A stretch of 64,000 nt of DNA, taken from the NCBI GenBank assembly GCA_963697205.1, contig CAVONB010000013.1:496001-560000 (forward strand). The letters run 5' to 3'. The position numbers and the translations under genes are program-made. Each line of letters opens with the position of its first letter. Position 1 is the stretch's first letter. This document shows, in pieces, positions 53,448 through 63,114 of the stretch. The DNA comes from CAVONB01 sp963697205. Lineage in GTDB: Bacteria > Pseudomonadota > Alphaproteobacteria > Rhizobiales > Hyphomicrobiaceae. A model generated the notes under the pieces. It did not search any database. It was not told the origin of the DNA and saw nothing but the letters and a program-made list of their open reading frames with translations.

Positions 53448-56039
53448 CTAGCAGGCAAGCTGCTCCTTCACCTTGGCGGCCAGCTGCGGCAGCGAGAACG
53501 GCTTTGCCAGAAAAGCGAACGTCTCGTTGGGGTCGAGGCTCTTCTTGAAGGCGTCGTCGGGGTAGCCCGATACGAAGATGATCTTCATATCCGGATTGGT
53601 CTTGCGCAGTTCCTTCAGGAGCGTGGGACCGTCCATCTCGGGCATCACCACGTCCGACACCACGATGTCGATGCGCCCGGCCTGTGCGCTCATGATCTCG
53701 AGCGCCTCGACCCCGGTTGAGGCTTCCAGAACCTCGTAGCCCTGCCGCTTCAGCGCGCGCACCGCAAAGCTGCGCACAACGTCCTCGTCCTCGACCAGAA
53801 GCACACGGCCCGATCCCGTGAGATCGCCCGGCCGCTCCTTCTTGGCGACCTTCTGCGCCGCAACCTCTTCCTCGCCATCCATGTCGTGGCGCGGCAGGAA
53901 GACACGGAACATCGTGCCCTTGCCCGGCGTGCTCTCCGGATAGATGAACCCTCCGGTCTGCTTGACGATGCCGTACACCGTCGAAAGACCAAGCCCTGTG
54001 CCCTTGCCGACGCCCTTGGTGGTGAAGAACGGCTCGAAGATCTTGCTCATGACCTCCGGCGACATGCCCACGCCCGTGTCCTCGACCTCCACGGCCACGT
54101 AGTCGCCGGGCGTCACGCCCATGTGCGACAGCTTGAGACTCTCGCGCTCCGACACGTTGCGCGTGCGGATCGTGACCCGCCCGCCGTCGGGCATGGCATC
54201 GGCGGCATTGACGGCGAGGTTGATGATCACCTGCTCGAATTGCGTCTTGTCCGCCTTCACGTAGCCCAGATCGCGACCGGTCAGGATCTTCAGGTCGATC
54301 TTCTCGCCGATGGCGCGGTTGAGCAGCGCCGACAGGTCCGTGATCACCTCGCCCAGCTGCAGCACTTCCGTCTGCAATGTCTGGCGCCGCGAGAACGCGA
54401 GCAGCTGGCGCACGAGGCCTGCGGCCCGGTTCGCACTCTGCTTGATGTTCATGATGTCCTTGTAGGCGGCATCCGTCGGCCGGTGCGTCTGCAGCAGCAG
54501 ATCCGAGAACCCGATGATCGCCGTCAGCACGTTGTTGAAGTCGTGCGCGATGCCGCCGGCGAGCTTGCCCACCGCTTCCATTTTCTGGCTCTGCGCGAAC
54601 TTCGTCTCCAGTGCCTTCTGCTCGGTCGCATCGATCAGGAACAGCACGGCGGCCTCACGCGCCCCGCTGCCCTCCGCGATGGGGCTGAGATAGACGCGCC
54701 GCGTGTACTCGCCCTGCGGTCCGACGGCGATTTCGATCGGCGCAACGTTGGTATGTCCCGCCAGCGCCTGCTGGATGGCTGCGTCCGCGCTGGCCCGCAC
54801 CGCGGCATTGTCGACCGGGCAAAGCACGTCGGCGACATAGCGTCCTTCCGTCGAGCGCGGCTCGATCAGCATCCGTCCGAACGCGGCGTTGGCATTGACG
54901 ATACGTCCCTGCGCGGTGACCGTGGCGATGCCGAACGGCGCCGACTGGAAGAGGCGCGCAAAGCGCACGTCGGCGACGCGGCGGTCGACGATCTCGCCAG
55001 CCGGCGCGGTATCGCGCTGCACGAGACCGAACACGAAGCCCGCGCTCTGGTCCGCCGAGCCGCGGCGGCACAGGATGGTCACAGGCAGGCGGCGCTCCGC
55101 GTCCTTTCCGATCTCCAGGTCGAGGCGCATCATCTCCTCGGCCTCGAGCCTGGCGGTCTGCTCCAGAAGACGGGCACTTTCCTCCGACATCAGGTCGGAC
55201 AGCTTGGTCACGCTGCCGGCCTCGATGCCCAGCGGCGCAAGCCACCCCTTCAGCGCAGCATTCATGTGGCGCACCGCGCCATCCGCGCCGGCAGCCACCA
55301 GTCCCACTGGCGCGCTATCGTAGACCGACAGCTCAGCCTCCAGGGCGTCGACGCGCGCCCGCTGGCCCTGACGCTCTTCCGTCAGATCGGTGGCTTGCCA
55401 CAGCGTCAGCGGTCCAAGCTGCGATTCTTGCGACGGCAGATCGAGCGGACGCACGCTCAGGCGCACCACGCGCGGCCCGCTGCCACCGATCGCCCCGCCG
55501 AACGTCAGGATTTCCGTGCGCCGCTCGCGGCTTTGCGCCGCCCGCGTCAGCCGGAACAGGCTCTCCGCGCCGGTCGAGCCCGCCGGAATGCGCTGATCGA
55601 GGATCTGCAGCGCGCCCGATGGCGTGCGGCCCGCAAGCTGCTCCCAGGCGGCGTTGCAGTAGAGCATCGTGCCCTGCCGGTTGGCAATCAGCACCGCGCT
55701 GTCGAGGCGCTCCGCCACGCCGCGCGCCAGGTCAGCCTCGCTGACACGCTCGCTGAGCCTCAGATGCCCCGCCGCCATGGCGAACAGGAAGAACACGCCC
55801 AGCATGGCCAGGAGCGCGAGCACCGTTAGCAAAACGGGTTTGGCGGAAGAACTGGCGAGCAGGGCGAACGCGGCCGCGCCACTGGCGATCACGATCGAGG
55901 CCACAGCAACGAAACCCGGCCCACCCTGGTAGGCGGCGAGCCCGGAGGCTGTGGCCAAAGGTGACGTACGCGAGTCGCTGTCGCTCATATACGCCGCACT
56001 AACACAATTCTCGGAGTAGGCCGTTCTGGGCGCCGTCAT
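53448..56039 (-). CDS. cckA: CckA, hybrid histidine kinase of the CtrA cell-cycle pathway
   Basis: CckA starts the phosphorelay to ChpT and then CtrA/CpdR, and controls the cell cycle. The 863-residue protein has two TM segments near the N-terminus (FVAVASIVIASGAAAFALLA, VLLTVLALLAMLGVFFLFAMAAG), PAS domains, and the His box MEAVGKLAGGIAHDFNNVLTAI. An ATPase domain with FEPFFTTKGVGKGTGLGLSTVYGI and a C-terminal receiver domain (VVSDVVMPEMDGP) follow. The start at 56039 has GGAACTCCT before it; 55988 is a possible later start. Confidence 0.95.
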   Translation of the reverse strand: MTAPRTAYSENCVSAAYMSDSDSRTSPLATASGLAAYQGGPGFVAVASIVIASGAAAFALLASSSAKPVLLTVLALLAMLGVFFLFAMAAGHLRLSERVSEADLARGVAERLDSAVLIANRQGTMLYCNAAWEQLAGRTPSGALQILDQRIPAGSTGAESLFRLTRAAQSRERRTEILTFGGAIGGSGPRVVRLSVRPLDLPSQESQLGPLTLWQATDLTEERQGQRARVDALEAELSVYDSAPVGLVAAGADGAVRHMNAALKGWLAPLGIEAGSVTKLSDLMSEESARLLEQTARLEAEEMMRLDLEIGKDAERRLPVTILCRRGSADQSAGFVFGLVQRDTAPAGEIVDRRVADVRFARLFQSAPFGIATVTAQGRIVNANAAFGRMLIEPRSTEGRYVADVLCPVDNAAVRASADAAIQQALAGHTNVAPIEIAVGPQGEYTRRVYLSPIAEGSGAREAAVLFLIDATEQKALETKFAQSQKMEAVGKLAGGIAHDFNNVLTAIIGFSDLLLQTHRPTDAAYKDIMNIKQSANRAAGLVRQLLAFSRRQTLQTEVLQLGEVITDLSALLNRAIGEKIDLKILTGRDLGYVKADKTQFEQVIINLAVNAADAMPDGGRVTIRTRNVSERESLKLSHMGVTPGDYVAVEVEDTGVGMSPEVMSKIFEPFFTTKGVGKGTGLGLSTVYGIVKQTGGFIYPESTPGKGTMFRVFLPRHDMDGEEEVAAQKVAKKERPGDLTGSGRVLLVEDEDVVRSFAVRALKRQGYEVLEASTGVEALEIMSAQAGRIDIVVSDVVMPEMDGPTLLKELRKTNPDMKIIFVSGYPDDAFKKSLDPNETFAFLAKPFSLPQLAAKVKEQLAC

Positions 56040-56401
56040 AGGAGTTCCAGCGTTACGCGATACCGGGACCGTCTCGATTGCGAGACGCAGACGTTGGCGC
56101 GGCAGTGGCGGAACGCATGAACTGTGCCCATCCACAGTGCCGGCCAACGTCTGTGACAACTCTTCGATCATCGCGGTTAAAATGACGTGAAATCTGTGGT
56201 AGGGCAGCGCCACCCTGGGACAGGCAGAGTCCAATCGTTCACGGATTCGGAGCCGATCGCCGCAAACTCTTGCCAGCCCTTAATGTTCGACGTGGCCCGA
56301 CTATCGCCGCGGAGGGCAGTCAAGGTGCGGGCAGGCGGTGATCCTGCCGCAAAATGAATGCCGCGCGGCGATTCGTTCGCCCGCCGCGGTCGACGGAGGC
56401 G
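56040..56401. other. Divergent region between cckA and the fliO-like gene
   Basis: These 362 bases hold no convincing gene. GGTTAAAATGACG near 56173 has one TTAA half-site of the CtrA pattern but no second half-site at the correct spacing. A GAGGCGGAGGCG-type binding site just before 56402 sets the start of the fliO-like gene. I see no clear promoter. Confidence 0.4.
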
Positions 56402-56773
56402 ATGATGTGGGATGTGCTGTTCTATGTCGTTCTGATCGGTTGCCTCGCCGCGCTCGCGGTCGTCGGCGGACTGTTCCTAAAGGGCTATCTGACGGGGACG
56501 TCGCCGACCGCCGCCATCTTCCGGCCGAAACCGGAAAAGCGCCTCGACGTGGTCGATCAGGCAAGCATTGACGGCCGCCGGCGACTGGTGCTGGTCCGCC
56601 GCGACGATGTGGAGCATCTGATCATGACCGGCGGGCCGGTCGACGTTGTCATCGAAACCAACATCGGCCACCGCAGACCGCGCGTTACCGCCGAGACGTC
56701 GGGTGACGGCCCGACACCGCCGGTGTTTCAACGCACGCCGAGACTGACGACCACGGAGCCGGCCGACGCCTGA
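56402..56773 (+). CDS. FliO-like flagellar biosynthesis/MopB family protein
   Basis: This 123-residue single-TM protein has VLFYVVLIGCLAALAVVGGLFLKGYL near the N-terminus and the FliO-type cytoplasmic domain RRLVLVRRDDVEHLIMTGGPVDVVIETNI. The start follows GGAGGCG; the second ATG at 56405 is equally possible. No other flagellar gene is in the window, although cckA, fliO-like and dksA genes lie near flagellar clusters in related genomes. It may therefore be a relic or a stand-alone paralogue. Confidence 0.72.
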   Translation: MMWDVLFYVVLIGCLAALAVVGGLFLKGYLTGTSPTAAIFRPKPEKRLDVVDQASIDGRRRLVLVRRDDVEHLIMTGGPVDVVIETNIGHRRPRVTAETSGDGPTPPVFQRTPRLTTTEPADA

Positions 56774-56964
56774 GGCAGCCCCAAAGGACGGGCCCCAAAG
56801 GACGGGCCGACAAGAACTGGCGGCGAACCACCGGCCGCGAGGGGCGTGCCGCGAGCAGCTGGCCGCAAGACGTGCAGGCCAAACGGGGCAACGGCGCGAC
56901 GACGCGCAAGACCGAGCGATTGCTCGCGACAAGCTCGCCCGTGGCTGAACGAGGGATCAAAGGT

Positions 56965-59836
56965 ATGCTCAGGCGCTCGAACCAACGAGCCGTCGCACTG
57001 ATGACGATGCAGCCCGGCCGCGCACCGGATCTGCCGAGGGCACGGCCACGGCGTCGCCGGCTCGTGCTTCCGATCTGGCTGGCCGCTGTCCTGACAGTGC
57101 TCACCGCGACCACCATCCTGGCACCTGGCGCCGTCGCCCAGCAGGAATCGCGCGACCGTTACGAGCGCACGATTGAGACTGGCACGGCACCTGCCAACCC
57201 GTCAGCGGCAGCCCCTCTGCCTACCACCACACCACAGGCCCCGAGACAGACGCAGGCCCAAGCACAGACACAGCCTCATACACAGCCTGCCCGCCCCGAC
57301 ACCTCGCCCACCACCACCCAGCCCCCTGCGCCGCCTCAGCCGCCGGCCCCGACCGTCCAACCAGGCGCCCCCACCGAATTCTGCTGCCCCCCTGCCGCAG
57401 CCGAACGCCGCTCCGAACGGGGACGCCCCGCGCCCGCCGGCTTCCGCCCTCGCCGGCGCCGAGGAGCTGCTCAAGAACATCGCCGCTCTCTCGATGTCGA
57501 TCGAGACCGCGGAGAAGTCCGTCGCCCGCATCAAGGATCGCGACGAGGACCTCGTGGCCCTGCGCGAGGAGCTCGACAAGCTGATCGCGGCGAGCCAGCG
57601 GGCAGGCGACGCGTTGCAGCCGCGCCTGGCCGACGCACGCTCCCAACTCCAAAAGCTCGGGCCGGCGCCCAAGAAGGAAGAGCCTCCCGAAGCCCCCGCC
57701 GTCGCACAGGAACGCAGCCGCCTCGATCAGGCCATCGCGACCCTCGACGGCGCACAGAAGACGACCGGTCTGGTCCAGGTCCGCGCCAAACAGCTGATCT
57801 CGCACGTCCAGGAGCTGCGCCGCGAGATCTTTGCACGCACGCTATTGCGCCGGCACACGTCGCCGCTCCGGCCCGACATCTGGTTGCAGATAGCCCGCGA
57901 AAGCGAGGCCGCCGGCCGCCAGATCGGCGCCATCGCCGACGACTGGTGGTCGCGCGCCGCGCAGACCAAGGGTGCGCTCACCCTGCTGTGCCTGATCATC
58001 TTCGCCCTTTGGATCGGCCTTCATCTCGCCGTCGTGCGCACCGTGCGTCGCTACGCGCCCGAGCCGCCGCAAACGACGCCATCGTTCTTATTGCGCGCGA
58101 GCACCGCCGGCTGGGTGGCATTTGCGCTGGCCCTTCCCACCGCGATCACCGCATTCGCCCTTTATGCCGGGCTCGACGCGCTGTCGCTGCTCTACCTGCA
58201 AACCGAATCCCTCGCCGGCGTGGCCCTTCGCGGCGTGCTCGTATTCACCGGCGTCTGCGCGCTGGCCCAGGCCATCCTCAGTCCGGAGCGGCCGAGCTGG
58301 CGGCTGTTCGACCTCACCGATGGCGCGGCCCGACGCCTGTCGTTCCTCGCTCAGGCGATCGCCCTGGTCTACGGCATCGACCTGTTTTTCAATCAGGCCA
58401 TCCGCGACCTGTTCCTGCCGATCACGGTCAACATCGCCGAAACCTTCCTCGCCAACATCGCCTTTGGCCTCCTGCTGCTGGGCGTCGTCGCGTCCCGGTT
58501 CACCAGGCTTCACGGCGCCCGCGGCAATAGCGACTCCACCACCCGCCCACGCAGCGAGCCGTTGCTCATCAAAGCGCCGATCCTCATCGTCGCCCTGGCC
58601 ATCATCGTCGCCTCCATCCTCGGCTACGTGGCGCTCGGCCGCTTTATCTCCTCCCAGGTCCTGCTGACGTCGCTCGCCCTGCTGGTCGTCCTGCTCGTCC
58701 ACCTGGCCATCGAAGCCATCGCCCCCGTCGCCGCCCGCGAGCCCGCCGCCGAACCCTCCAGCGAGACGCCGACGGAAGTGCTCACCGCCCAGGACGCCAC
58801 GGCGGAGGAGACCGGCGACCGCGGGGTTCTCACCCGCGGCTTCGGCTTGCTTCTCAACGCGCTGCTGGCGCTGCTGGCGATCCCCGCGCTGCTGCTCACC
58901 TGGGGCTTCTCGTTCCCCGACATCGTCGGCTGGTTCAAGACGGCCTTGTTCGGTTTCGAGATCGGCCAGTTTCGGATCTCTCTGGCGCGCATCCTGATCG
59001 CCGTCGGCCTGTTCCTCGGCCTCATCTTCATGACGCGCCTCGGCCAGCGCTGGCTGGCGGGCACCGTGCTCAAGGCGCCCCGCGTCGAAGCCAGCATCGC
59101 CCATTCGATCCTGACCGTCCTCGGCTACGCCGGCTTCGGCCTTGCCGCCCTCATCGGCGTCTCCTACGCCGGCTTCGACATCACAAACCTCGCCATCGTC
59201 GCCGGTGCCCTGTCCGTCGGCATCGGGTTCGGTTTGCAGTCGATCGTCAACAATTTCGTCTCCGGCCTGATCCTTCTGGTCGAGCGCCCGATCAAGGTCG
59301 GCGACTGGATCATCGTCGGCACCAAGGAAGGCTACGTGCGCAAGATCAGCGTGCGCGCCACTGAGATCGAGACCTTCGACCGCGCCAGCCTGATCGTCCC
59401 GAACGCCGAGCTGATCACGGGCGCCGTCACCAACTGGACGCACCACAACGCGCTGGGCCGCGTCGTCATCAACGTCGGTGTGTCCTACGACGCCGACCCC
59501 GACCGCGTGACCGAGATTCTGCTCGAAGTCGCCCACGCCAACACCACAGTCCTGAGCCAGCCCCCGCCCCTCGTCGCATTCGAGAACTTCGGCGACAGCG
59601 CCCTTGAGTTCTCGCTACGGGCCTATATCTCCAACATCAATCGCGCGCTCTCCACGCGCACCGAACTGCGCACTGCCATCCTCAAGGCGTTCCGCGCCGA
59701 GGGCATCGAGATCCCCTTCCCGCAACAGGATCTGCACCTGCGCGACCTCGACGGCGTCCGCCAGGCCGTCGCCGCCGCCATTCAGGCACAACAGCGCAAG
59801 CGGCAGTCAGCCGACGACGGCGGCACGATCTCGTGA
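56965..59836 (+). CDS. MscS/DUF3772-type mechanosensitive channel, apparent N-terminal frameshift
   Basis: The C-terminal part has an MscS channel domain with many TM segments (KGALTLLCLIIFALWIGLHL onward) and the pore-proximal GALSVGIGFGLQSIVNNFVSGLILLVERPI, then the cytoplasmic vestibule. The N-terminal signal peptide and Pro/Gln-rich linker (RRLVLPIWLAAVLTVLTATTI, ending GAVAQQE) are in another frame. The switch lies at two C runs, 57368-57372 and 57387-57392. The start at 56965 follows AAAGG; 57001 is also possible. A large family member of this kind should run as one continuous protein. Confidence 0.82.
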
Positions 59837-59912
59837 GGTGTATTGGCAAGAATGACGAAAGGGCGGCGCAAGGCGCACCGCAGCAGCAGGCGAATGCGGA
59901 CACGTGTCCCGC

Positions 59913-60143
59913 TTACTGCTCCCAGTCGCCAAAAGCAGCCGGCGGCAGCTCCGCCAGATCAAGACGAACGGTCCCCACGCTCACCACGCCGCTGGCGTCC
60001 GTGATGCCCGACCCAATCGTCGCGCCACCGGCCGCCATCGGCATCACGGCGAGAAACAGAACAGCGCATTGAACAACAAAAGCGCCGGCGAGCCCGCCGG
60101 GCAGCACCAGATCGGCGCGCGATGAGGCTTTGCGGGTCGACAT
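59913..60143 (-). CDS. Small putative exported protein
   Basis: A 76-residue reading frame with a hydrophobic segment, VLPGGLAGAFVVQCAVLFLAVMPMAAGG, following a basic N-terminus, so a signal or anchor sequence. The start ATG at 60143 follows CAGGAGCCGTC, a good binding site. The rest (GSGITDASGVVSVGTVRLDLAELPP) matches nothing I know. It lies in the otherwise empty 448-base gap between the channel gene and dksA, and could be a spurious frame in GC-rich DNA. Confidence 0.45.
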   Translation of the reverse strand: MSTRKASSRADLVLPGGLAGAFVVQCAVLFLAVMPMAAGGATIGSGITDASGVVSVGTVRLDLAELPPAAFGDWEQ

Positions 60144-60284
60144 GACGGCTCCTGTCCGCTTCCTCGAAAAGTCACTGCCAATAGGCTGACCGAGAAAACT
60201 TACCGTCGCATTAATCCGCGCACCAATCGGGGACGACGCGCATTTGCAGCGTCGACGCGCGCTGCGCCGCCGGAGGCGAAAGCC

Positions 60285-60818
60285 TCAGTCTTCGCGATAG
60301 ATGCGCTCGCGGCGCTCGTGGCGCTCCTGCGCCTCCAGCGACAGCGTCGCGATCGGACGGGCATCGAGCCGCCTCAGCCCGATCGGCTCGCCGGTCTCCT
60401 CGCAGTAGCCGTAGCTACCGTCCTCGATCCGAGCCAGCGCCGCATCAATCTTGGAGATCAGCTTGCGCTGCCGATCCCGCGCCCGCAACTCAAGGGCGCG
60501 ATCGGTCTCCGACGTCGCGCGATCCGCGATATCGGCATGTTGGGTGTTGTCCTGAAACAGCCCGTCCAGCGTCTCGCGCGTCTGGCGAACGATGTCCTCT
60601 TTCCAGGCCATGAGCTTGGCCCGGAAGTACGCCCGCTGACGCTCGTTCATGAACGGCTCGTCGTCGCTGGGACGGTAGCCATCGGGAATAACGATGCTGG
60701 ATTTCTTGGCCTCGGCCGTCCGGGTCACGGATTTGCCCGCCGGACGAGGCGCCGGTTTGCTGGCGGGCTTGGCCTTCCCCTTATAAGTGCGTTCCTGCCG
60801 TGAGCTCATCGGGTCCAC
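60285..60818 (-). CDS. dksA: DksA family RNA polymerase-binding regulator
   Basis: DksA adjusts transcription initiation together with ppGpp. The 177-residue protein has a basic, Lys/Ala-rich N-terminal extension (residues 10-45), a coiled-coil finger (ERQRAYFRAKLMAWKEDIVRQTRETLDGL to SKIDAALARIEDGSYGYCEETGEPI) and the family C-terminus ARPIATLSLEAQERHERRERIYRED. Only one zinc-finger cysteine, Cys139, remains of the four, which is common in alphaproteobacteria. A second start at 60809 is possible. Confidence 0.95.
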   Translation of the reverse strand: MDPMSSRQERTYKGKAKPASKPAPRPAGKSVTRTAEAKKSSIVIPDGYRPSDDEPFMNERQRAYFRAKLMAWKEDIVRQTRETLDGLFQDNTQHADIADRATSETDRALELRARDRQRKLISKIDAALARIEDGSYGYCEETGEPIGLRRLDARPIATLSLEAQERHERRERIYRED

Positions 60819-61482
60819 GTTTTCTATGTCGGATCAAACGATTCTCGATGTGCGACCTTGGAAAGCGACGTCGCCTTTTGCGCGATCCTAATGTCGGGGA
60901 TGACGTCGGAAGTCAAGGGAGGTACCGCGCATATGCTTGCCGGAAGCTGCCCCTAGGCCGGTCGCACCGCCAGGGCCGCCGGATCGCAACTTTCCTGCGG
61001 GCAGCGCGATGGATCGAAAGGCGCGGGTAGCTTTAACCCTACCGCAACCTGTAATTGCAATACTGGCGCCACTCAGGGTTGTGTCGCGGGTTCGCGGCAA
61101 CTGCCCGGCCGGATCGTCCGTCACCACGATCAACGGCTGGCAGGCACGATCCGAGCATTGTGCTGACAGAAGCTCGATAGGGGACCGCCAACCGCTGGCG
61201 GAGACCTGGCAACCCCACCCTGCCCGGTCGACCGCTCTGGACCCCAGCGCGCCACAGCACCGGTCCGCGCCCAGCGCGCGTCCCGTGGCGCCACCTCCGC
61301 TTCCCCACACCTGCGGAGGTGGCGCCCCCACCTTTCTATGACCGTCCACCGCCGAGCAGCTGCCCCGCAGCGCTTGGCCTGACCGCCCTGTCGTTGGCTT
61401 GCCCGCACACGGCGTGCCTTCTAAGGTGCGCCGCCAGCCGGCCGGGCCGGGCCGTATCGAACGCGCAAAGGGAAGAACAGCC
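60819..61482. other. Long non-coding region between dksA and an SDR gene
   Basis: These 664 bases have open frames on both strands, but their translations are Arg/Pro-rich with no family likeness, so I accept none. 61020-61060 is the least GC-rich part (TTTAACC, GTAATTGC). A strong hairpin stands at 61287-61326. A small hairpin, CCGCCA with TGGCGG, lies near 61185. The size and structure suggest an unannotated RNA or a long dksA leader. Confidence 0.45.
61287..61326. other. Strong hairpin in the dksA-SDR gap, possible structured RNA
   Basis: GGCGCCACCTCCGC (61287-61300) pairs perfectly over 14 bases with GCGGAGGTGGCGCC (61313-61326) across a 12-base loop. On the plus strand CCCACCTTTCTATG follows, so it is a weak terminator for a plus-strand transcript. 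Because the flanking genes diverge, neither would end here, so a small RNA or leader regulation is plausible. No family is assigned. Confidence 0.55.
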
Positions 61483-62175
61483 ATGTCGACCATCCTGATT
61501 ACCGGCGCCAATCGCGGCATCGGCCTGGAGCTCGCCACGCGCTATGCCGCCCGCGGCGACACCGTCATCGCCACCGCGCGCGACCCTTCCGGTGCAACCG
61601 CGTTGGCCGCGCTCGCAAAGGAGTCAGGCCGCGTCGAGGTCCTGCCGCTCGATGTTGCCGACGAAGCCTCCATTACCGCGCTCGGCAAAGCGCTGGCCGG
61701 ACGCAGCGTGGACGTCTTGATCAACAACGCCGGAATTCTCGGGGCACGTGGAGGGATCGAGGAGCCCGCGCACACGATGAAGCTCTTCGCCGACGTCCTG
61801 GTCACCAACGTCGCCGGGCCTTATTTCGTCACCCGCGCCGCACTGCCCGCACTCAGGCGTGCCAAGGGGGCCAAGATCGCCATCATTGCCTCGCACCTTG
61901 GCTCAAGCACCATCGCCAAAGGCGGCAACCTGCCCTATCGCACGTCAAAAGCCGGCGCGATCAACCTCGCCTCCAACCTCGCCGTCGACCTCAAGCCGGA
62001 CGGCATCGCGGTCGCCGCCTACCACCCGGGCTGGGTGCAGACCGACATGGGCGGCGCGACCGCGGAGACCACCGTCGCCGACAGCGCCGCCGGCCTCATC
62101 GCCCGCATCGACCATCTCTCGCTCACCACGACCGGCGTCTTCGAGGATTATCGCGGCACGCCCTTCCCCTTCTGA
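61483..62175 (+). CDS. SDR family oxidoreductase (C-factor-like)
   Basis: This 230-residue SDR begins TILITGANRGIGLELA, carries INNAGILGARGG, and YRTSKAGAINLASNLAVDL for the catalytic Tyr/Lys. The start at 61483 follows AAAGGGAAG, and the length and gapped pattern fit the CsgA/C-factor-like branch (SDR). The C-terminus, HPGWVQTDMGG, is typical. It is 66 bases before the MoxR gene. The substrate is unknown. Confidence 0.9.
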   Translation: MSTILITGANRGIGLELATRYAARGDTVIATARDPSGATALAALAKESGRVEVLPLDVADEASITALGKALAGRSVDVLINNAGILGARGGIEEPAHTMKLFADVLVTNVAGPYFVTRAALPALRRAKGAKIAIIASHLGSSTIAKGGNLPYRTSKAGAINLASNLAVDLKPDGIAVAAYHPGWVQTDMGGATAETTVADSAAGLIARIDHLSLTTTGVFEDYRGTPFPF

Positions 62176-62241
62176 TCGCCCGCCACGACCTCGCCGCACA
62201 TCACCGGCCACGATCCCGCCCCGCTCACCTTCGAGGAGCCG

Positions 62242-63090
62242 ATGCGCTTCACCGGCACGAAAGATTACGTCGTCACCGATGACCTCAAGGTCGCCGTCAA
62301 CGCCGCCATCACGCTCGAGCGTCCGTTGCTCGTCAAGGGCGAGCCCGGTACCGGCAAGACCGTGCTGGCCCAGGAAGTGGCCAAGGCGCTGGATGTCCCG
62401 ATCCTCGAGTGGCACATCAAGTCGACGACCAAGGCCGTCCAGGGCCTCTACGAGTACGATGCCGTCTCCCGCCTGCGCGACAGCCAGCTCGGCGACGCGC
62501 GCGTCCAGGACATCGCCAACTACATCCGCCGCGGCAAGCTGTGGGACGCCTTCGTCATGAGCGAGCGCCCCGTGCTTCTGATCGACGAGATCGACAAGGC
62601 CGACATCGAGTTCCCCAACGACCTGTTGCAGGAGCTCGATCGCATGGAGTTCTACGTCTACGAGACCGGCGAGACGGTCAAGGCGGTCAACCGACCGATC
62701 GTCATCATCACGTCGAACAACGAAAAGGAGCTGCCCGACGCCTTCCTGCGCCGCTGCTTCTTCCACTACATCAAGTTCCCCGACCCCGAGACCATGGCCG
62801 CCATCGTCGAGGTGCATTTCCCCGGCCTCAAGGGCCGTCTGGTGTCGGAGGCGCTGAAGATCTTCTACGACATGCGCGACGTGCCCGGCCTCAAGAAGAA
62901 GCCGTCGACGTCGGAGCTGCTCGACTGGATCAAGCTGCTGCTCAACGAGGACATCGGCCCCGAGACGCTGCGCGAGAAGGACCCGCGCAAGCTGATCCCG
63001 CCGCTGCACGGCGCGCTCCTGAAGAACGAGCAGGACGTCCACCTGTTCGAGCGCCTCGCCTTCATGTCCCGCCGCAAGGGCAGCGAGTAG
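62242..63090 (+). CDS. MoxR family AAA ATPase
   Basis: MoxR ATPases act as chaperones in the insertion of metal cofactors, often with a VWA-domain partner. The 282-residue protein has Walker A VKGEPGTGKTVLAQEVA, Walker B VLLIDEIDKAD, sensor IIITSNNEKELPDAFLRRC and a C-terminal lid domain. No VWA gene is adjacent downstream within the window, so the partner may be elsewhere. Start at 62242 follows GAGGAGCCG. Confidence 0.92.
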   Translation: MRFTGTKDYVVTDDLKVAVNAAITLERPLLVKGEPGTGKTVLAQEVAKALDVPILEWHIKSTTKAVQGLYEYDAVSRLRDSQLGDARVQDIANYIRRGKLWDAFVMSERPVLLIDEIDKADIEFPNDLLQELDRMEFYVYETGETVKAVNRPIVIITSNNEKELPDAFLRRCFFHYIKFPDPETMAAIVEVHFPGLKGRLVSEALKIFYDMRDVPGLKKKPSTSELLDWIKLLLNEDIGPETLREKDPRKLIPPLHGALLKNEQDVHLFERLAFMSRRKGSE

Positions 63091-63114
63091 CGCGGGCGCA
63101 TCACCACGGCGCAC

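Noticed and set aside
56150..56200. CtrA-type binding site upstream of cckA
   Set aside because: Only one TTAA half-site is present; the second half-site at the expected spacing is missing.
56774..56810. A tandem 14-base duplication (CCCCAAAGGACGGG twice)
   Set aside because: A simple small duplication with no structure or copies elsewhere in the window.
56872..58530. The second frame across the MscS-type gene as a separate protein
   Set aside because: Only its first part (signal peptide and linker, to about 57375) looks real; the rest is Arg-rich out-of-frame sequence, so it was joined to the channel as one gene with a frameshift.
61131..61340. Possible SRP RNA, tmRNA or RNase P RNA in the long gap
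   Set aside because: The expected conserved motifs of those RNAs could not be found; only the strong hairpin remains.
60937..61341. Frames on both strands in the dksA-SDR gap
   Set aside because: Pro/Arg-rich composition, no binding sites of note and no family signals; the region reads better as non-coding.
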